From the NCBI GenBank assembly GCA_050261515.1, contig JBLNDJ010000048.1:302675-366674 (forward strand): 64,000 bases of DNA, read 5' to 3'. How positions within the stretch are numbered: position 1 is the first letter of the stretch; every line of letters begins with the position of its first letter. Source of the stretch: JBLNDJ01 sp050261515. Its GTDB lineage: Bacteria > Acidobacteriota > Terriglobia > Bryobacterales > Bryobacteraceae. Below the pieces are notes generated by a model. That model was not told the DNA's origin. It searched no databases and saw only the letters and a program-made list of their open reading frames with translations. A program made the position numbers and the translations under genes. This document shows positions 32,916-41,823 of this stretch, piece by piece.

Positions 32916-35138
32916 ATGAGGACAATTCGCCGTGTGGCCGTGCTTGGCGCGGGCACGATGGGATCGCGCATCGCCGCGCACTTCGCCAACGCGGGCGTTC
33001 CCGCGCTGCTGCTCGATATCGCGCTGCCGGACCAGTTCGCGAAACCAGGCGCGTTCTTCACCAACGCGGCGCGCGCGCTGGTCACTCCCGGCACGTTCGA
33101 CGGCGACCTCGACGGAGTGCGCGATTGCGATTGGATCGTCGAAGCCGTCACGGAGAATCTCGACGTGAAGCGCGCCCTGTTCGAAAGGGTCGCTGCGCGG
33201 CGGCGCGCGGACGCGATCGTTTCCACCAACACCAGCGGCATTCCGCTGGCTTCGATCGCCGAAGGATTTCCGCTGGAGTTCCGCCGCAATTTCCTCGGCA
33301 CGCATTTCTTCAACCCGCCGCGCTACCTGCATCTTGTCGAGCTGATTCCGGGGCCCGGCACCGATCCCGCGGTTCTGCGCTTCGTCTCGGATTTCTGCGA
33401 CTTGCGGCTCGGCAAAGGCGTGGTCCCGTGCAAGGACACGCCCAACTTCATCGCCAACCGTATCGGCGCATTCTTCGGCGGCACGGCGCAGCGGCTGATG
33501 GTCGAAGGCGACTACACGATCGAAGAAGTGGACGCGCTCACCGGTCCACTGATCGGCCTTCCGAAGAGCGCGAGTTTCCGGCTCATGGACATCATCGGAC
33601 TCGACGTGTGGGCGCACGTCGCCTCGAACCTCTACGAACTGATTCCCGGCGACCCGTGGCGCGACCGGTTCCAAACGCCGCAGTTTATCCGCCTCATGAT
33701 CGAGCGTGGCTGGCTCGGCGAGAAATCCGGCCGGGGGTTCTATAAGAAGCGGCAGAAGGACCTCTACGTGCTCGATTGGAAGACGCTCGAGTACCGGCCC
33801 GTCGAGAAGGTGCGGCTGCCTGCTATCGAGAACGCGAAGAACATTTCGAGCCTGCCCGAGCGCCTGCGCATGCTCGTCAACTCGGGCGGCCGCGCGGGCG
33901 ATTTTCTTTGGAAGCTTCTCAGCGACCTGCTGGTCTATTCGGCGGAACGCGTGCCGGAGATCTCGGATCGCATCGTCGAGATCGACCGCGCGATGCGTTG
34001 GGGTTACGCGCACAAACTGGGCCCGTTCGAGCTGTGGGACGCGCTCGGAGTCGAGTCGGTGTGCGCGCGCCTTAGCAGTGTTCCCGCGGCGGTCGAGCGC
34101 ATGCTGGCCTCGGGCGCGAAGTCCTTCTATCACCCGGGCGAGTACTTCGACCTGACCGCCGGCCGCTACCAGCCGCTTGAAGAACGTCCGGGCGTCCTGA
34201 CGCTGGCCGGCCGCGACGTGGTGCTGAAGAACGCGGGCGCGTCGATTCTCGATCTCGGCGACGGCGTCCTGTGCCTGGAATTCCACGGCAAGATGAACGC
34301 GCTCGGCGACGACCAGATCGGCCTCGTCCGCATGGCCATCGACGAAACCGAGCGCAACCACGAGGCCCTCATCATCGCCAACCAGGGCGAGCACTTCAGC
34401 GCGGGCGCAAACCTGATGCTGATCCTGCTCGCGGCGCAGGATGAAGACTGGGACGAGCTCGACGGCGCGATCCGCCGCTTCCAGGAGGCCAACCTGGCGA
34501 TCAAATATGCGCCGTGCCCGGTCGTGGCCGCGCCGTTCGCGATGACGCTCGGCGGCGGCTGCGAGGTCGTGCTCCACGCCGCGCGCGTGCAGGCCTCGGC
34601 CGAGCTGTACATGGGGCTGGTGGAGACCGGCGTCGGCCTGATTCCGGCGGCCGGCGGGTGTAAAGAGATGCTGCTGCGCCTCGGCGATCCGAAGCGCGCC
34701 TTCGAGCTGATCGGCTTCGCGAAGGTCTCGGGCAGCGCCGCCGAGGCGCGCGAAATGGGCCTGCTGCGAGCGACCGACTGCATCACGATGAACCCCGACC
34801 GCCTGGTTGCCGATGCCAAAGCCGCCGCGCTCGCGCTCGCGCCGGCATACGTTCCGCCGCAGCCGCTCACCGGCATTTCCGTAACGGGCGAAGCCGGCTA
34901 CGCGCTTATGAAACTCGGCGCCTGGATCGCGCGCGAAGGCCACCACATCAGCGACTACGATCTGCACATCGCGGAGAAGCTGGCGCACGTTCTGAGCGGA
35001 GGCCGTCACGCGGGAACCGTCTCCGAGCAGCACCTGCTCGATCTCGAGCGCGAGGCGTTCTTGAGCCTCTGCGGCGAACAGAAGACGCAGGAAAGAATCC
35101 AGCACATGCTGAAAACAGGGAAGCCGTTGAGGAACTGA
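32916..35138 (+). CDS. fadN: 3-hydroxyacyl-CoA dehydrogenase/enoyl-CoA hydratase, FadN type
   Basis: 740 residues. The dehydrogenase comes first (VAVLGAGTMGSRIAAHFANAG, NFLGTHFFNPPRYLHLVELI with the catalytic His, then GRGFYKK), and the crotonase domain lies at the C-terminus (about 430-680, with FSAGANLMLIL and TLGGGCEVVLHA). This order is that of FadN and is reversed in FadB. It catalyses hydration and oxidation in fatty-acid beta-oxidation. It heads a fadN-fadA-acd operon; its stop and the next ATG overlap as TGATG. Confidence 0.94.
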   Translation: MRTIRRVAVLGAGTMGSRIAAHFANAGVPALLLDIALPDQFAKPGAFFTNAARALVTPGTFDGDLDGVRDCDWIVEAVTENLDVKRALFERVAARRRADAIVSTNTSGIPLASIAEGFPLEFRRNFLGTHFFNPPRYLHLVELIPGPGTDPAVLRFVSDFCDLRLGKGVVPCKDTPNFIANRIGAFFGGTAQRLMVEGDYTIEEVDALTGPLIGLPKSASFRLMDIIGLDVWAHVASNLYELIPGDPWRDRFQTPQFIRLMIERGWLGEKSGRGFYKKRQKDLYVLDWKTLEYRPVEKVRLPAIENAKNISSLPERLRMLVNSGGRAGDFLWKLLSDLLVYSAERVPEISDRIVEIDRAMRWGYAHKLGPFELWDALGVESVCARLSSVPAAVERMLASGAKSFYHPGEYFDLTAGRYQPLEERPGVLTLAGRDVVLKNAGASILDLGDGVLCLEFHGKMNALGDDQIGLVRMAIDETERNHEALIIANQGEHFSAGANLMLILLAAQDEDWDELDGAIRRFQEANLAIKYAPCPVVAAPFAMTLGGGCEVVLHAARVQASAELYMGLVETGVGLIPAAGGCKEMLLRLGDPKRAFELIGFAKVSGSAAEAREMGLLRATDCITMNPDRLVADAKAAALALAPAYVPPQPLTGISVTGEAGYALMKLGAWIAREGHHISDYDLHIAEKLAHVLSGGRHAGTVSEQHLLDLEREAFLSLCGEQKTQERIQHMLKTGKPLRN

Positions 35139-36265
35139 TGCCCGAAGCCGTCCTTGTCGATTGCCTGCGCACCCCCGTGGGGAAGGCCCCGCGCGGGGCG
35201 CTTGGAAATACACGGCCGGACGATATGGCGGCCGCGGTCGTGCGCGCGCTGCTTGCAAAGTATCCGCAGGCGCCGCAGGACGAGATCGATGATGTGATCC
35301 TCGGCTGCGCATTTCCGGAAGCCGAGGCCGGGATGAATATCGCGCGGCAGGTCGCGCTGCTTGCGGGGCTGCCGGACCTGGTGCCCGGCATGACCGTGAA
35401 CCGGTTCTGCTCGTCCGGCTTGCAGGCGATCGCGCTGGCCGCGGACCGCATCCGCTCGGGCTCGGCCGCGATCGTCCTGGCCGGCGGCGTGGAGTCGATG
35501 AGCCTGATTCCGCAGGGCGGCAACAAGTTCGCGCCCAACCCCGTGTTCGTCGACTGCCGGCCGCAGGTGTATCTCACGATGGGGCTCACGGCCGAGGCGC
35601 TCCAGCGCAAGTACGGCATCACGCGCGAGGAACAGGACGCGTTCGCGCTGCGCAGCCATCAGAACGCCGTGCGCGCTCAGGCTGCGGGCCTGTTCGATGA
35701 GGAGATCGTGCCGCTGGCGGCGCTCGCCCGCGACGAAGGCCCGCGCCCCGACACGTCGCTTGAAGCGCTCGCCAAACTCGCACCCGTCTTCGACGCGCAG
35801 GGAACCGTCACGGCGGGCAACTCCTCGCAGACGAGCGACGGCGCGGCGGTCGCGCTCGTGATGTCGGACGTGCGCGCGCGCGAGCTGGGTCTCAGGCCGC
35901 GCCTGCGCTTCGTCTCCTTCGCCGTGGCGGGCGTACCGCCCGAGATCATGGGCATCGGGCCGGTCGTCGCGATCCCGAAGGCTCTGGCGCTGGCCGGGAT
36001 GAAGCTCGACGACATCGACCTGATTGAGCTTAACGAAGCATTCGCCGTTCAGGCGCTCGCGGTCCTGCGCGCGGCGGCGCTCGACCCCGCCTCCGTCAAC
36101 GTCAACGGAGGCGCCATCGCGCTCGGCCATCCGCTAGGGTGCACCGGCGCGAAACTCACGGCCACGCTGATGCGCGAGATGGAGCGGCGCGAGGTGCGGT
36201 ACGGAATGGTCACGATGTGCGTCGGCGGCGGCCAGGGCGCCGCGGGAATTTTTGAGAGGATCTAG
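35138..36265 (+). CDS. fadA: Acetyl-CoA acyltransferase (3-ketoacyl-CoA thiolase)
   Basis: 375 residues. It cleaves 3-ketoacyl-CoA to acetyl-CoA in the last beta-oxidation step. MTVNRFCSSGLQA carries the nucleophilic Cys; the C-terminal motifs NVNGGAIALGHPLGCTGAK and MCVGGGQGAAGIFE hold the catalytic His and second Cys. It overlaps fadN by one base and is directly followed by the acyl-CoA dehydrogenase gene with no gap. Confidence 0.96.
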   Translation: MPEAVLVDCLRTPVGKAPRGALGNTRPDDMAAAVVRALLAKYPQAPQDEIDDVILGCAFPEAEAGMNIARQVALLAGLPDLVPGMTVNRFCSSGLQAIALAADRIRSGSAAIVLAGGVESMSLIPQGGNKFAPNPVFVDCRPQVYLTMGLTAEALQRKYGITREEQDAFALRSHQNAVRAQAAGLFDEEIVPLAALARDEGPRPDTSLEALAKLAPVFDAQGTVTAGNSSQTSDGAAVALVMSDVRARELGLRPRLRFVSFAVAGVPPEIMGIGPVVAIPKALALAGMKLDDIDLIELNEAFAVQALAVLRAAALDPASVNVNGGAIALGHPLGCTGAKLTATLMREMERREVRYGMVTMCVGGGQGAAGIFERI

Positions 36266-37960
36266 ATGACAGGCGGCGGCTTCCTCATCGATGAGTCCGC
36301 GTCCCGGGAGATCTTCACGCCCGAGGATTTCACGAGCGAGCACCGGGCGATCGCGCGCGCGACTCAGGAGTTCTGGGACGCCGAGGTCGCGCCGCACGTC
36401 GATGCGATTCAGCGCCAGGAGCCCGGCGTCGCCGCGGCCCTGCTGCGCAAATCCGCCGGGATCGGCCTCACGGCGGCGTCGATTCCCGAGCGCTACGGCG
36501 GCCTGGAACTGGACCTCGCAAGCGACCTCATCATCGCCGAAGGGCTCGGACGCGACGGCTCCTACGCCGCATGGCACGGCGCGCACGCGGGCATCGGGAC
36601 GTGGCCCGTGCTGCTGTTCGGCACTGAAGAACAGAAGCAGCGCTATCTGCCCGGGCTCGCTTCGGCGCAGACCATCGGCGCCTACTGCCTAACGGAGGCG
36701 CACGCCGGCTCCGATGCGCTCGCCGCGCGCACGCGCGCCGTCCTCAGCGCGGACGGCACGCACTACGTCCTGAACGGCCAGAAGATGTGGATCACGAACG
36801 CCGCCGAAGCCGGCCTGTTCACCGTCTTCGCCAAGGTGGACGGCGAGAAGTTCACGGCGTTTCTGGTCGAGCGCGGCTACCCCGGCCTCAGCATCGGCGC
36901 CGAGGAACGCAAGATGGGCATCAAGGGAAGCTCGACCTGCGCGGTGTACTTCGACAACGTTCCCGTGCCCGCGGGCAACGTGCTCGGCGAGATCGGCCGC
37001 GGCCACATCATCGCGTTCAACATCCTGAACCTCGGCCGGCTGAAGCTCGGGGCGTTCGCCGCCGGCGGCGCGAAGGCCGTCATCGCGGCGTCGGCGTGTT
37101 ACGCGAAAGAGCGCAAGGCGTTCGGAAAGCCGATCGCCGAGTTCGGCATGATCCGGCAAAAGCTGGCGGAGATGACGATTCGGACCTTCGCCGCCGAGAC
37201 GATGGTCTACCGCGTCGGAGGCATGATCGAGAGCCGCATCGCCGCCGGCGACGGCATGCTCAAGGCCGCCGAGGAATACGCCGCCGAGTGCTCGTTCGTG
37301 AAGATCTTCGCCTCCGAGGCGCTCGACTTCGTGGTGGACGAGGGCGTGCAGATTCACGGCGGCTACGGCTACCACCAGGACTATGCGGTCGAGCGCGCCT
37401 ACCGCGATTCGCGCATCAACCGCATCTTCGAGGGGACGAACGAGATCAACCGGCTGCTCGCCACAGGCATGCTGCTCAAGCGCGCGCAGCGAGGCCAGTT
37501 GCCGCTGGTGGAGGCGGTCAAGAAGCTGCAAGGCGAGATCCTCAGCGGCAGGGCGGACGGCTCGCTCCCTTCGAACGCCAAGAAAATCGGGCTGCTCGCG
37601 CTCGGCGCGGCGTGGCAGCGGTACATGACAGCGCTCGAGGACGAGCAGGAAGTGCTCGCGGGCATCACCGACATTCTCATGACCGCGTTCGCGATGGAGT
37701 CCGTCGCGCTGCGCGCCGGGAGGCTCGGACCGCTCGCCGCCGATATCGCAGCGGTCTACCTGCGCGATGCGATGCAGCAGATCGATGCGTCCGCGCGCAC
37801 GGTGCTGGCGGCCTGCTCGGAGGGCGACGCGCTGCGGACAAACCTCGCCGTGCTGCGCCGCTTCGCCAGGTTCGAACCTGTGAACTCCGTGGCGTTGCGG
37901 CGCAACATTGCGGCGCAGGTGATCGAGGCGGGAGGCTACCGCTCCGGCGTCAACTCATAG
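36266..37960 (+). CDS. Acyl-CoA dehydrogenase
   Basis: 564 residues of a flavin-dependent acyl-CoA dehydrogenase for the first step of beta-oxidation. Signature segments: YCLTEAHAGSDA, NGQKMWITNAAEAGLF, and near the C-terminus IHGGYGYHQDYAVERAYRDS followed by IFEGTNEINR. A C-terminal extension of about 150 residues beyond the catalytic domain matches the long FadE-like branch seen in fadNAE operons. The ATG immediately follows the fadA stop. The last 25 bases overlap the end of the convergent SGNH hydrolase gene. Confidence 0.94.
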   Translation: MTGGGFLIDESASREIFTPEDFTSEHRAIARATQEFWDAEVAPHVDAIQRQEPGVAAALLRKSAGIGLTAASIPERYGGLELDLASDLIIAEGLGRDGSYAAWHGAHAGIGTWPVLLFGTEEQKQRYLPGLASAQTIGAYCLTEAHAGSDALAARTRAVLSADGTHYVLNGQKMWITNAAEAGLFTVFAKVDGEKFTAFLVERGYPGLSIGAEERKMGIKGSSTCAVYFDNVPVPAGNVLGEIGRGHIIAFNILNLGRLKLGAFAAGGAKAVIAASACYAKERKAFGKPIAEFGMIRQKLAEMTIRTFAAETMVYRVGGMIESRIAAGDGMLKAAEEYAAECSFVKIFASEALDFVVDEGVQIHGGYGYHQDYAVERAYRDSRINRIFEGTNEINRLLATGMLLKRAQRGQLPLVEAVKKLQGEILSGRADGSLPSNAKKIGLLALGAAWQRYMTALEDEQEVLAGITDILMTAFAMESVALRAGRLGPLAADIAAVYLRDAMQQIDASARTVLAACSEGDALRTNLAVLRRFARFEPVNSVALRRNIAAQVIEAGGYRSGVNS

Positions 37961-39189
37961 CGGCGCGGCTGCGGCTTCGCGGCGGCACGCTGGCGCGCGA
38001 CCAGTTCCGACTCGAGCTGATCGAGCGCGTCCATTGCGGGCTGCGCGTTGCGCAGATAGAAATTCGCGAGCGGCACCTGCACCTCGCGCCAGCGCGCAAA
38101 ATGGATATTGTTGTGCTTCCGCGTGAGCTCATGCACGAGCGCGGCCTGCGCGGTCATCGGCGTTTCAAGCGTCGCGAGATTCACGCCCGCGGCAAGCTCC
38201 TCTTTCGTAAATACGCCCACCTTGTTGCCGTCGATCGCAAGCGCGTACTTCGCCGCGGTGAGGCCCGTGACTTTGAGCGGCTGCCGGTCCATCGCTTCGA
38301 TAAAATCCGACGACTTCACGGCGAGTTGCAGTACGCGGTCCTTCGAGTCGAGCGGCATCGGCAGCGCCGCGTCTTTCTGCACCCAGGAGACGGCGCCGCC
38401 CGCCGCTTCGAGCGCCGACACTTCGGTGTTCTCCTGCGCAATGACGCTTCGCCCGGCCGCGTCGATCGCGACCGAGGTGACCAGCGACGGCGCGTTCCAC
38501 GATTTCAGCAGCGCCTCGGCCATCAGGAGATGCCCACCGGGCCCCGGATGCACGCGGTCCGGAATGATCTTCGCCGCCAGCTTCGCATCCGCCGCATTCG
38601 CTTTCTCGAGCGCATTTACGACGCCGGTGTTCAGGTCCGCCACCGTCAGGCCCTGCGCCTTCGCCAGCTCCGCGACGAACTGCCCGTAGCGCACGAGCAC
38701 GGCGTTGTAGCCGCCGGAGAATTCCGGCGGGCGCGTGACATCGTCAAACGGAGAGGGTTGAATCGCCGTGATGCGTATGCCCGGCGCGGCGCTTTTCGCC
38801 GCCTGCACGATGTGCTTCATTCCGTTCGCGTACGTGTCGAAAAGAGCCTGATCGAACGCGCGGTAGCTGCCGTCGTTCATGCCGAGCATGATCGTCATGA
38901 CGGTCGGCTTATAGGCGAACACATCGCGCTGGAGGCGCAGATCGATGGGCCCGCCTCCGCCGCCCGTGACGCGATCGCCGCCCCAGCCGGAGTGCGTGAA
39001 ATCCACCTTCAGCTTCGGAAAGCGCGTCAGCACGTACGTTTCGGTGAACGTCGTGTAGAGCCGCTGGTCGGTGATGCTGTCGCCGTAGAAGACAACGCGG
39101 TCGCCGTCCTTCAGATAGAAATTCTCCTGCGCGCAGACGCCGGCGGCCGCGGCGATGGCGAGTAGAGCGAGTAGCAATAACCGTTTCAT
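37936..39189 (-). CDS. Secreted SGNH/GDSL hydrolase
   Basis: 417 residues from the ATG at 39189. A signal peptide (MKRLLLLALLAIAAAAGVCA) is followed by the SGNH catalytic blocks: FYGDSITDQ with the Ser, THSGWGGDRV with the Gly, MLGMNDGSY with the Asn, and DRVHPGPGGHLLMA with the Asp and His. Likely an esterase or deacetylase acting on glycans outside the cytoplasm. A C-terminal domain of about 180 residues is not recognised. Residues before 39189 in the open frame are not used because the signal peptide sets the start. Confidence 0.9.
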   Translation of the reverse strand: MKRLLLLALLAIAAAAGVCAQENFYLKDGDRVVFYGDSITDQRLYTTFTETYVLTRFPKLKVDFTHSGWGGDRVTGGGGGPIDLRLQRDVFAYKPTVMTIMLGMNDGSYRAFDQALFDTYANGMKHIVQAAKSAAPGIRITAIQPSPFDDVTRPPEFSGGYNAVLVRYGQFVAELAKAQGLTVADLNTGVVNALEKANAADAKLAAKIIPDRVHPGPGGHLLMAEALLKSWNAPSLVTSVAIDAAGRSVIAQENTEVSALEAAGGAVSWVQKDAALPMPLDSKDRVLQLAVKSSDFIEAMDRQPLKVTGLTAAKYALAIDGNKVGVFTKEELAAGVNLATLETPMTAQAALVHELTRKHNNIHFARWREVQVPLANFYLRNAQPAMDALDQLESELVARQRAAAKPQPRRYELTPER

Positions 39190-39202
39190 AAGTGTGAGGG
39201 TA

Positions 39203-40450
39203 TCACCTGTAACAGCCGAATTCGTATGCCGCGTCGAGCATGGCGACAACGTTGGCCGGCGGCACGTCGGCCATGATGTTGTGAACCGGCGCGAAGACGA
39301 ATCCGCCGCCGGGCATGAAGATGTCGAGCTGCCGGCGCACGTCGTCCCGAACTTCTTCGGGCGTGCCGTGCGGGAGCACCCGCTGGGTGTCGCAGCCGCC
39401 GCCCCAAAAGGTGATGTGGCGGCCGAATTCGCGCTTCAGCCGCGCCGGGTCCATCTGGCGCGCGCTCGTCTGCACGGGGTTCAGGATATCGACGCCCGCG
39501 TCGATCAAATCGCCGATCAGCGGATAGATACCCCCGCAGCAGTGCAGGAAGACCGGCGCTCCGCCGAGCGATTTCGCGCAGCCGTAGAGTCGCTTGTGGC
39601 GCGGAAAGAACAGCTCGCGGTACATCTCGCGCGACATCTGCGGGCCGCTCTGCATGCCGAGGTCGTCGCCGAGCACGATCACGTCGATCGCGCCGCGCAG
39701 CTTCGGGAGAATGCGATGGAAGCTCGCCAGGTGCAGCTCGGTCAGGCGGTCGAGGAAGGCGGCGAACTTGCGCTTCTCGCCCGCCATGTAGACGTACGTG
39801 TTCTCCATGCCGAACAGGAACTGCGACCACTCCAGCAGGTTGCCGCCGAGCGAGACCGCGATGGCGCGGTCCGTGGACCGGTGAAGCTCGTGCGCGACGC
39901 GGCCGATTTCGTCGAGCCGCTCGTCCGTGAGCGGCGCATCGAAGGGCGCGCATGGAATCGACGCCCACACGACGCGGCTCATCTTGTCTGCAAGCGGCTC
40001 GTAGTTGTCGAGGCCGCCGGGGCCGCTGAGGGGCCAGTGGCATTGATCGAGATAGAGCGCGCCCTCGGGCATCTTCCCGGTAACGATGCCGCTCGCCGCG
40101 TCGCGCACGATCAGGTCTCCGCCGATGCGCTCGGGCCGGAACCACGCCGGCGCGATTGCGGGCGAGCCGTCCGGCAAAGTCCACGGCTGCCAACCGCCGG
40201 GCACGCCGAACGCCGCGCCGAGGTCCATGGCATCGACACGGAAGCGGTCGAGATACCACGGCTCGGGCCTTGCGAGCTGCTGGATTAGGTCGTAGAGTTC
40301 GGCCGGCGCGGCGTCCTGCCCCAGGTGCCGCTTCAGCTTGTTGTACGCGATCGCCATGATGCCGGTCGATCGCATGGAGCCCTGGTCGATGGGTACGCGG
40401 TCGGGTTCTTTATGCCCGACCGCGGCGAGAATACGTTCACGGGATGTCAT
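39203..40450 (-). CDS. Uroporphyrinogen decarboxylase-family protein
   Basis: 415 residues with a URO-D/MtaA-type barrel: MTSRERILAAVGHKEPDRVP at the start, LGDDLGMQSGPQMSREMYRE, and HCCGGIYPLIGDLIDAGVDI with the metal-binding His-Cys region used by methylcobamide:CoM-type methyltransferases. It is unlikely to be the haem enzyme HemE, which has a different N-terminus and is shorter. A corrinoid-dependent methyltransferase or demethylase is more likely, substrate unknown. Its ATG overlaps the stop of the M16 gene by one base. Confidence 0.85.
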   Translation of the reverse strand: MTSRERILAAVGHKEPDRVPIDQGSMRSTGIMAIAYNKLKRHLGQDAAPAELYDLIQQLARPEPWYLDRFRVDAMDLGAAFGVPGGWQPWTLPDGSPAIAPAWFRPERIGGDLIVRDAASGIVTGKMPEGALYLDQCHWPLSGPGGLDNYEPLADKMSRVVWASIPCAPFDAPLTDERLDEIGRVAHELHRSTDRAIAVSLGGNLLEWSQFLFGMENTYVYMAGEKRKFAAFLDRLTELHLASFHRILPKLRGAIDVIVLGDDLGMQSGPQMSREMYRELFFPRHKRLYGCAKSLGGAPVFLHCCGGIYPLIGDLIDAGVDILNPVQTSARQMDPARLKREFGRHITFWGGGCDTQRVLPHGTPEEVRDDVRRQLDIFMPGGGFVFAPVHNIMADVPPANVVAMLDAAYEFGCYR

Positions 40451-41823
40451 CAGAACCCGGGTTTCGAGATCGCGGTTTCTATAACTGACGGCGCGTACTT
40501 CCGCATCCCTTCGCGAATTTTCGACGCGTCTCCGACTACCGCGAATACCAGGTTCCCCGCGCCGAAGTATTTCTTCGCCGCGGCGTTCGCCTGATCGAGC
40601 GTGACCGCGTCGATGCGCGCAAAGAGTCCGTCCACGTCATCGCGGCCGAGGCCGAACAACTCGAGCTCGCCCAAGATTCCGGCCACCTGTTCGGAGGTCT
40701 CCAGGCGTTCGGTCGGATACCCGCCCTTGACGTAAGCCTTCGCCGAGGCGAGTTGTTCGGCCGTAATTCCTTTCTCGCGCAGACGGCGTGTCACTTCGAG
40801 CGCCAGATCGATGGCCTTTCCGGTATCCGCCGTGCGTGTGTAAGTCGCGATCGCGACGCGGCCGGTAAGACGGTTCTCGTCGGCCTGCGAATGCGCGCCG
40901 TAGGTGAGGCCGGAGTTCACGCGCAGCTCGTCGTTGAGCATCGACGTGAAGCGCCCGCCGAACAGCGTGTTGACGAGCCAGACGGGAACGCGGTCGGGGT
41001 CAGTGCGCGTAATGCCCGGATTGCCGATTCGGAAATACGTCTGGGCGCTGCCGGGCCTGTCCACCAGCAGCAGGCGCGGCGTGGCCGAGCGCGCGGGCAG
41101 CGGGTCTTTCGCCCAACGGTGGGCCTCTCCCGCCGGGGCGGCGCCGAACGCGCGCGCCAGTTGCGCGCGCATGTCCGCGGCTTCGAAATCGCCCGCCGCG
41201 ACCACGATCAGGTTTTTCGCCGCATACAGGCGCGCGTGGTACGCCGCTATATCGGCGCGTGTGATGCGCGCCAGGGTCAGCTCGTCGCCGTTGGCGCGGT
41301 GCGCGTAGGGATGGTCTGGGCCGAAGAAGAACGCCTGGAAATACGCGCCAATCGCGGCCTGGGGAGAATCCTTCACCGCCTTGGCCTGCTCGATCCGCTC
41401 GGCGAGCGCCTTCTTCACTTCGGCTTCCGGGAACGCCGGATGAAGCAGCGCATCGCCGATGAGGTCGAGCGCGCGCGCCGCGTCCTTCGACAGGAACTCC
41501 GCGCTGACGAACGTCGCCTCAGGCGCGACGTGCGTGGCGTAGCGCGCGCCCATGAAGTCGATCTCGTCCGAGAACTGGTCTGCCGTGCGCGCGCGCGTGC
41601 CGCGGCGGAGCAGGTCTGCGGTCACGGAGGCGAGTCCGCCCTTGCCGGGCGGGTCCGATTCCGCGCCGCCTTTGACGATCACCTGGAGCGAAACGAGGGG
41701 CACGCCGGGGCGCGGCGCCACTATGACGACGGCGCCGTTCGGAAGCGTTTCGCGCGTGTACTCGGGCAGCCGCACCTGTGCGCCGAGGCTCGCGGCAGCG
41801 ATCAGAAACGCGAGGGCTCTCAT
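40450..41823 (-). CDS. M16 peptidase, non-catalytic subunit
   Basis: 457 residues with a signal peptide (MRALAFLIAAASLGAQ). The two M16 halves are visible (ETLPNGAVVIVAPRPGVPLV; later LLVDRPGSAQTYFRIG and NTLFGGRFTSMLNDELRVN). At the position of the zinc motif HxxEH it reads SVTADLL, so it cannot bind zinc. The C-terminal Arg/Tyr-type segment LTYGAHS is kept. It pairs with the active subunit encoded just upstream, with an ATGA overlap, as in two-subunit processing peptidases. Confidence 0.9.
   Translation of the reverse strand: MRALAFLIAAASLGAQVRLPEYTRETLPNGAVVIVAPRPGVPLVSLQVIVKGGAESDPPGKGGLASVTADLLRRGTRARTADQFSDEIDFMGARYATHVAPEATFVSAEFLSKDAARALDLIGDALLHPAFPEAEVKKALAERIEQAKAVKDSPQAAIGAYFQAFFFGPDHPYAHRANGDELTLARITRADIAAYHARLYAAKNLIVVAAGDFEAADMRAQLARAFGAAPAGEAHRWAKDPLPARSATPRLLLVDRPGSAQTYFRIGNPGITRTDPDRVPVWLVNTLFGGRFTSMLNDELRVNSGLTYGAHSQADENRLTGRVAIATYTRTADTGKAIDLALEVTRRLREKGITAEQLASAKAYVKGGYPTERLETSEQVAGILGELELFGLGRDDVDGLFARIDAVTLDQANAAAKKYFGAGNLVFAVVGDASKIREGMRKYAPSVIETAISKPGF

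Noticed and set aside
32901..35312. Long minus-strand frame opposite fadN
   Set aside because: Shadow of fadN; composition is Arg/Gln-rich and lacks motifs.
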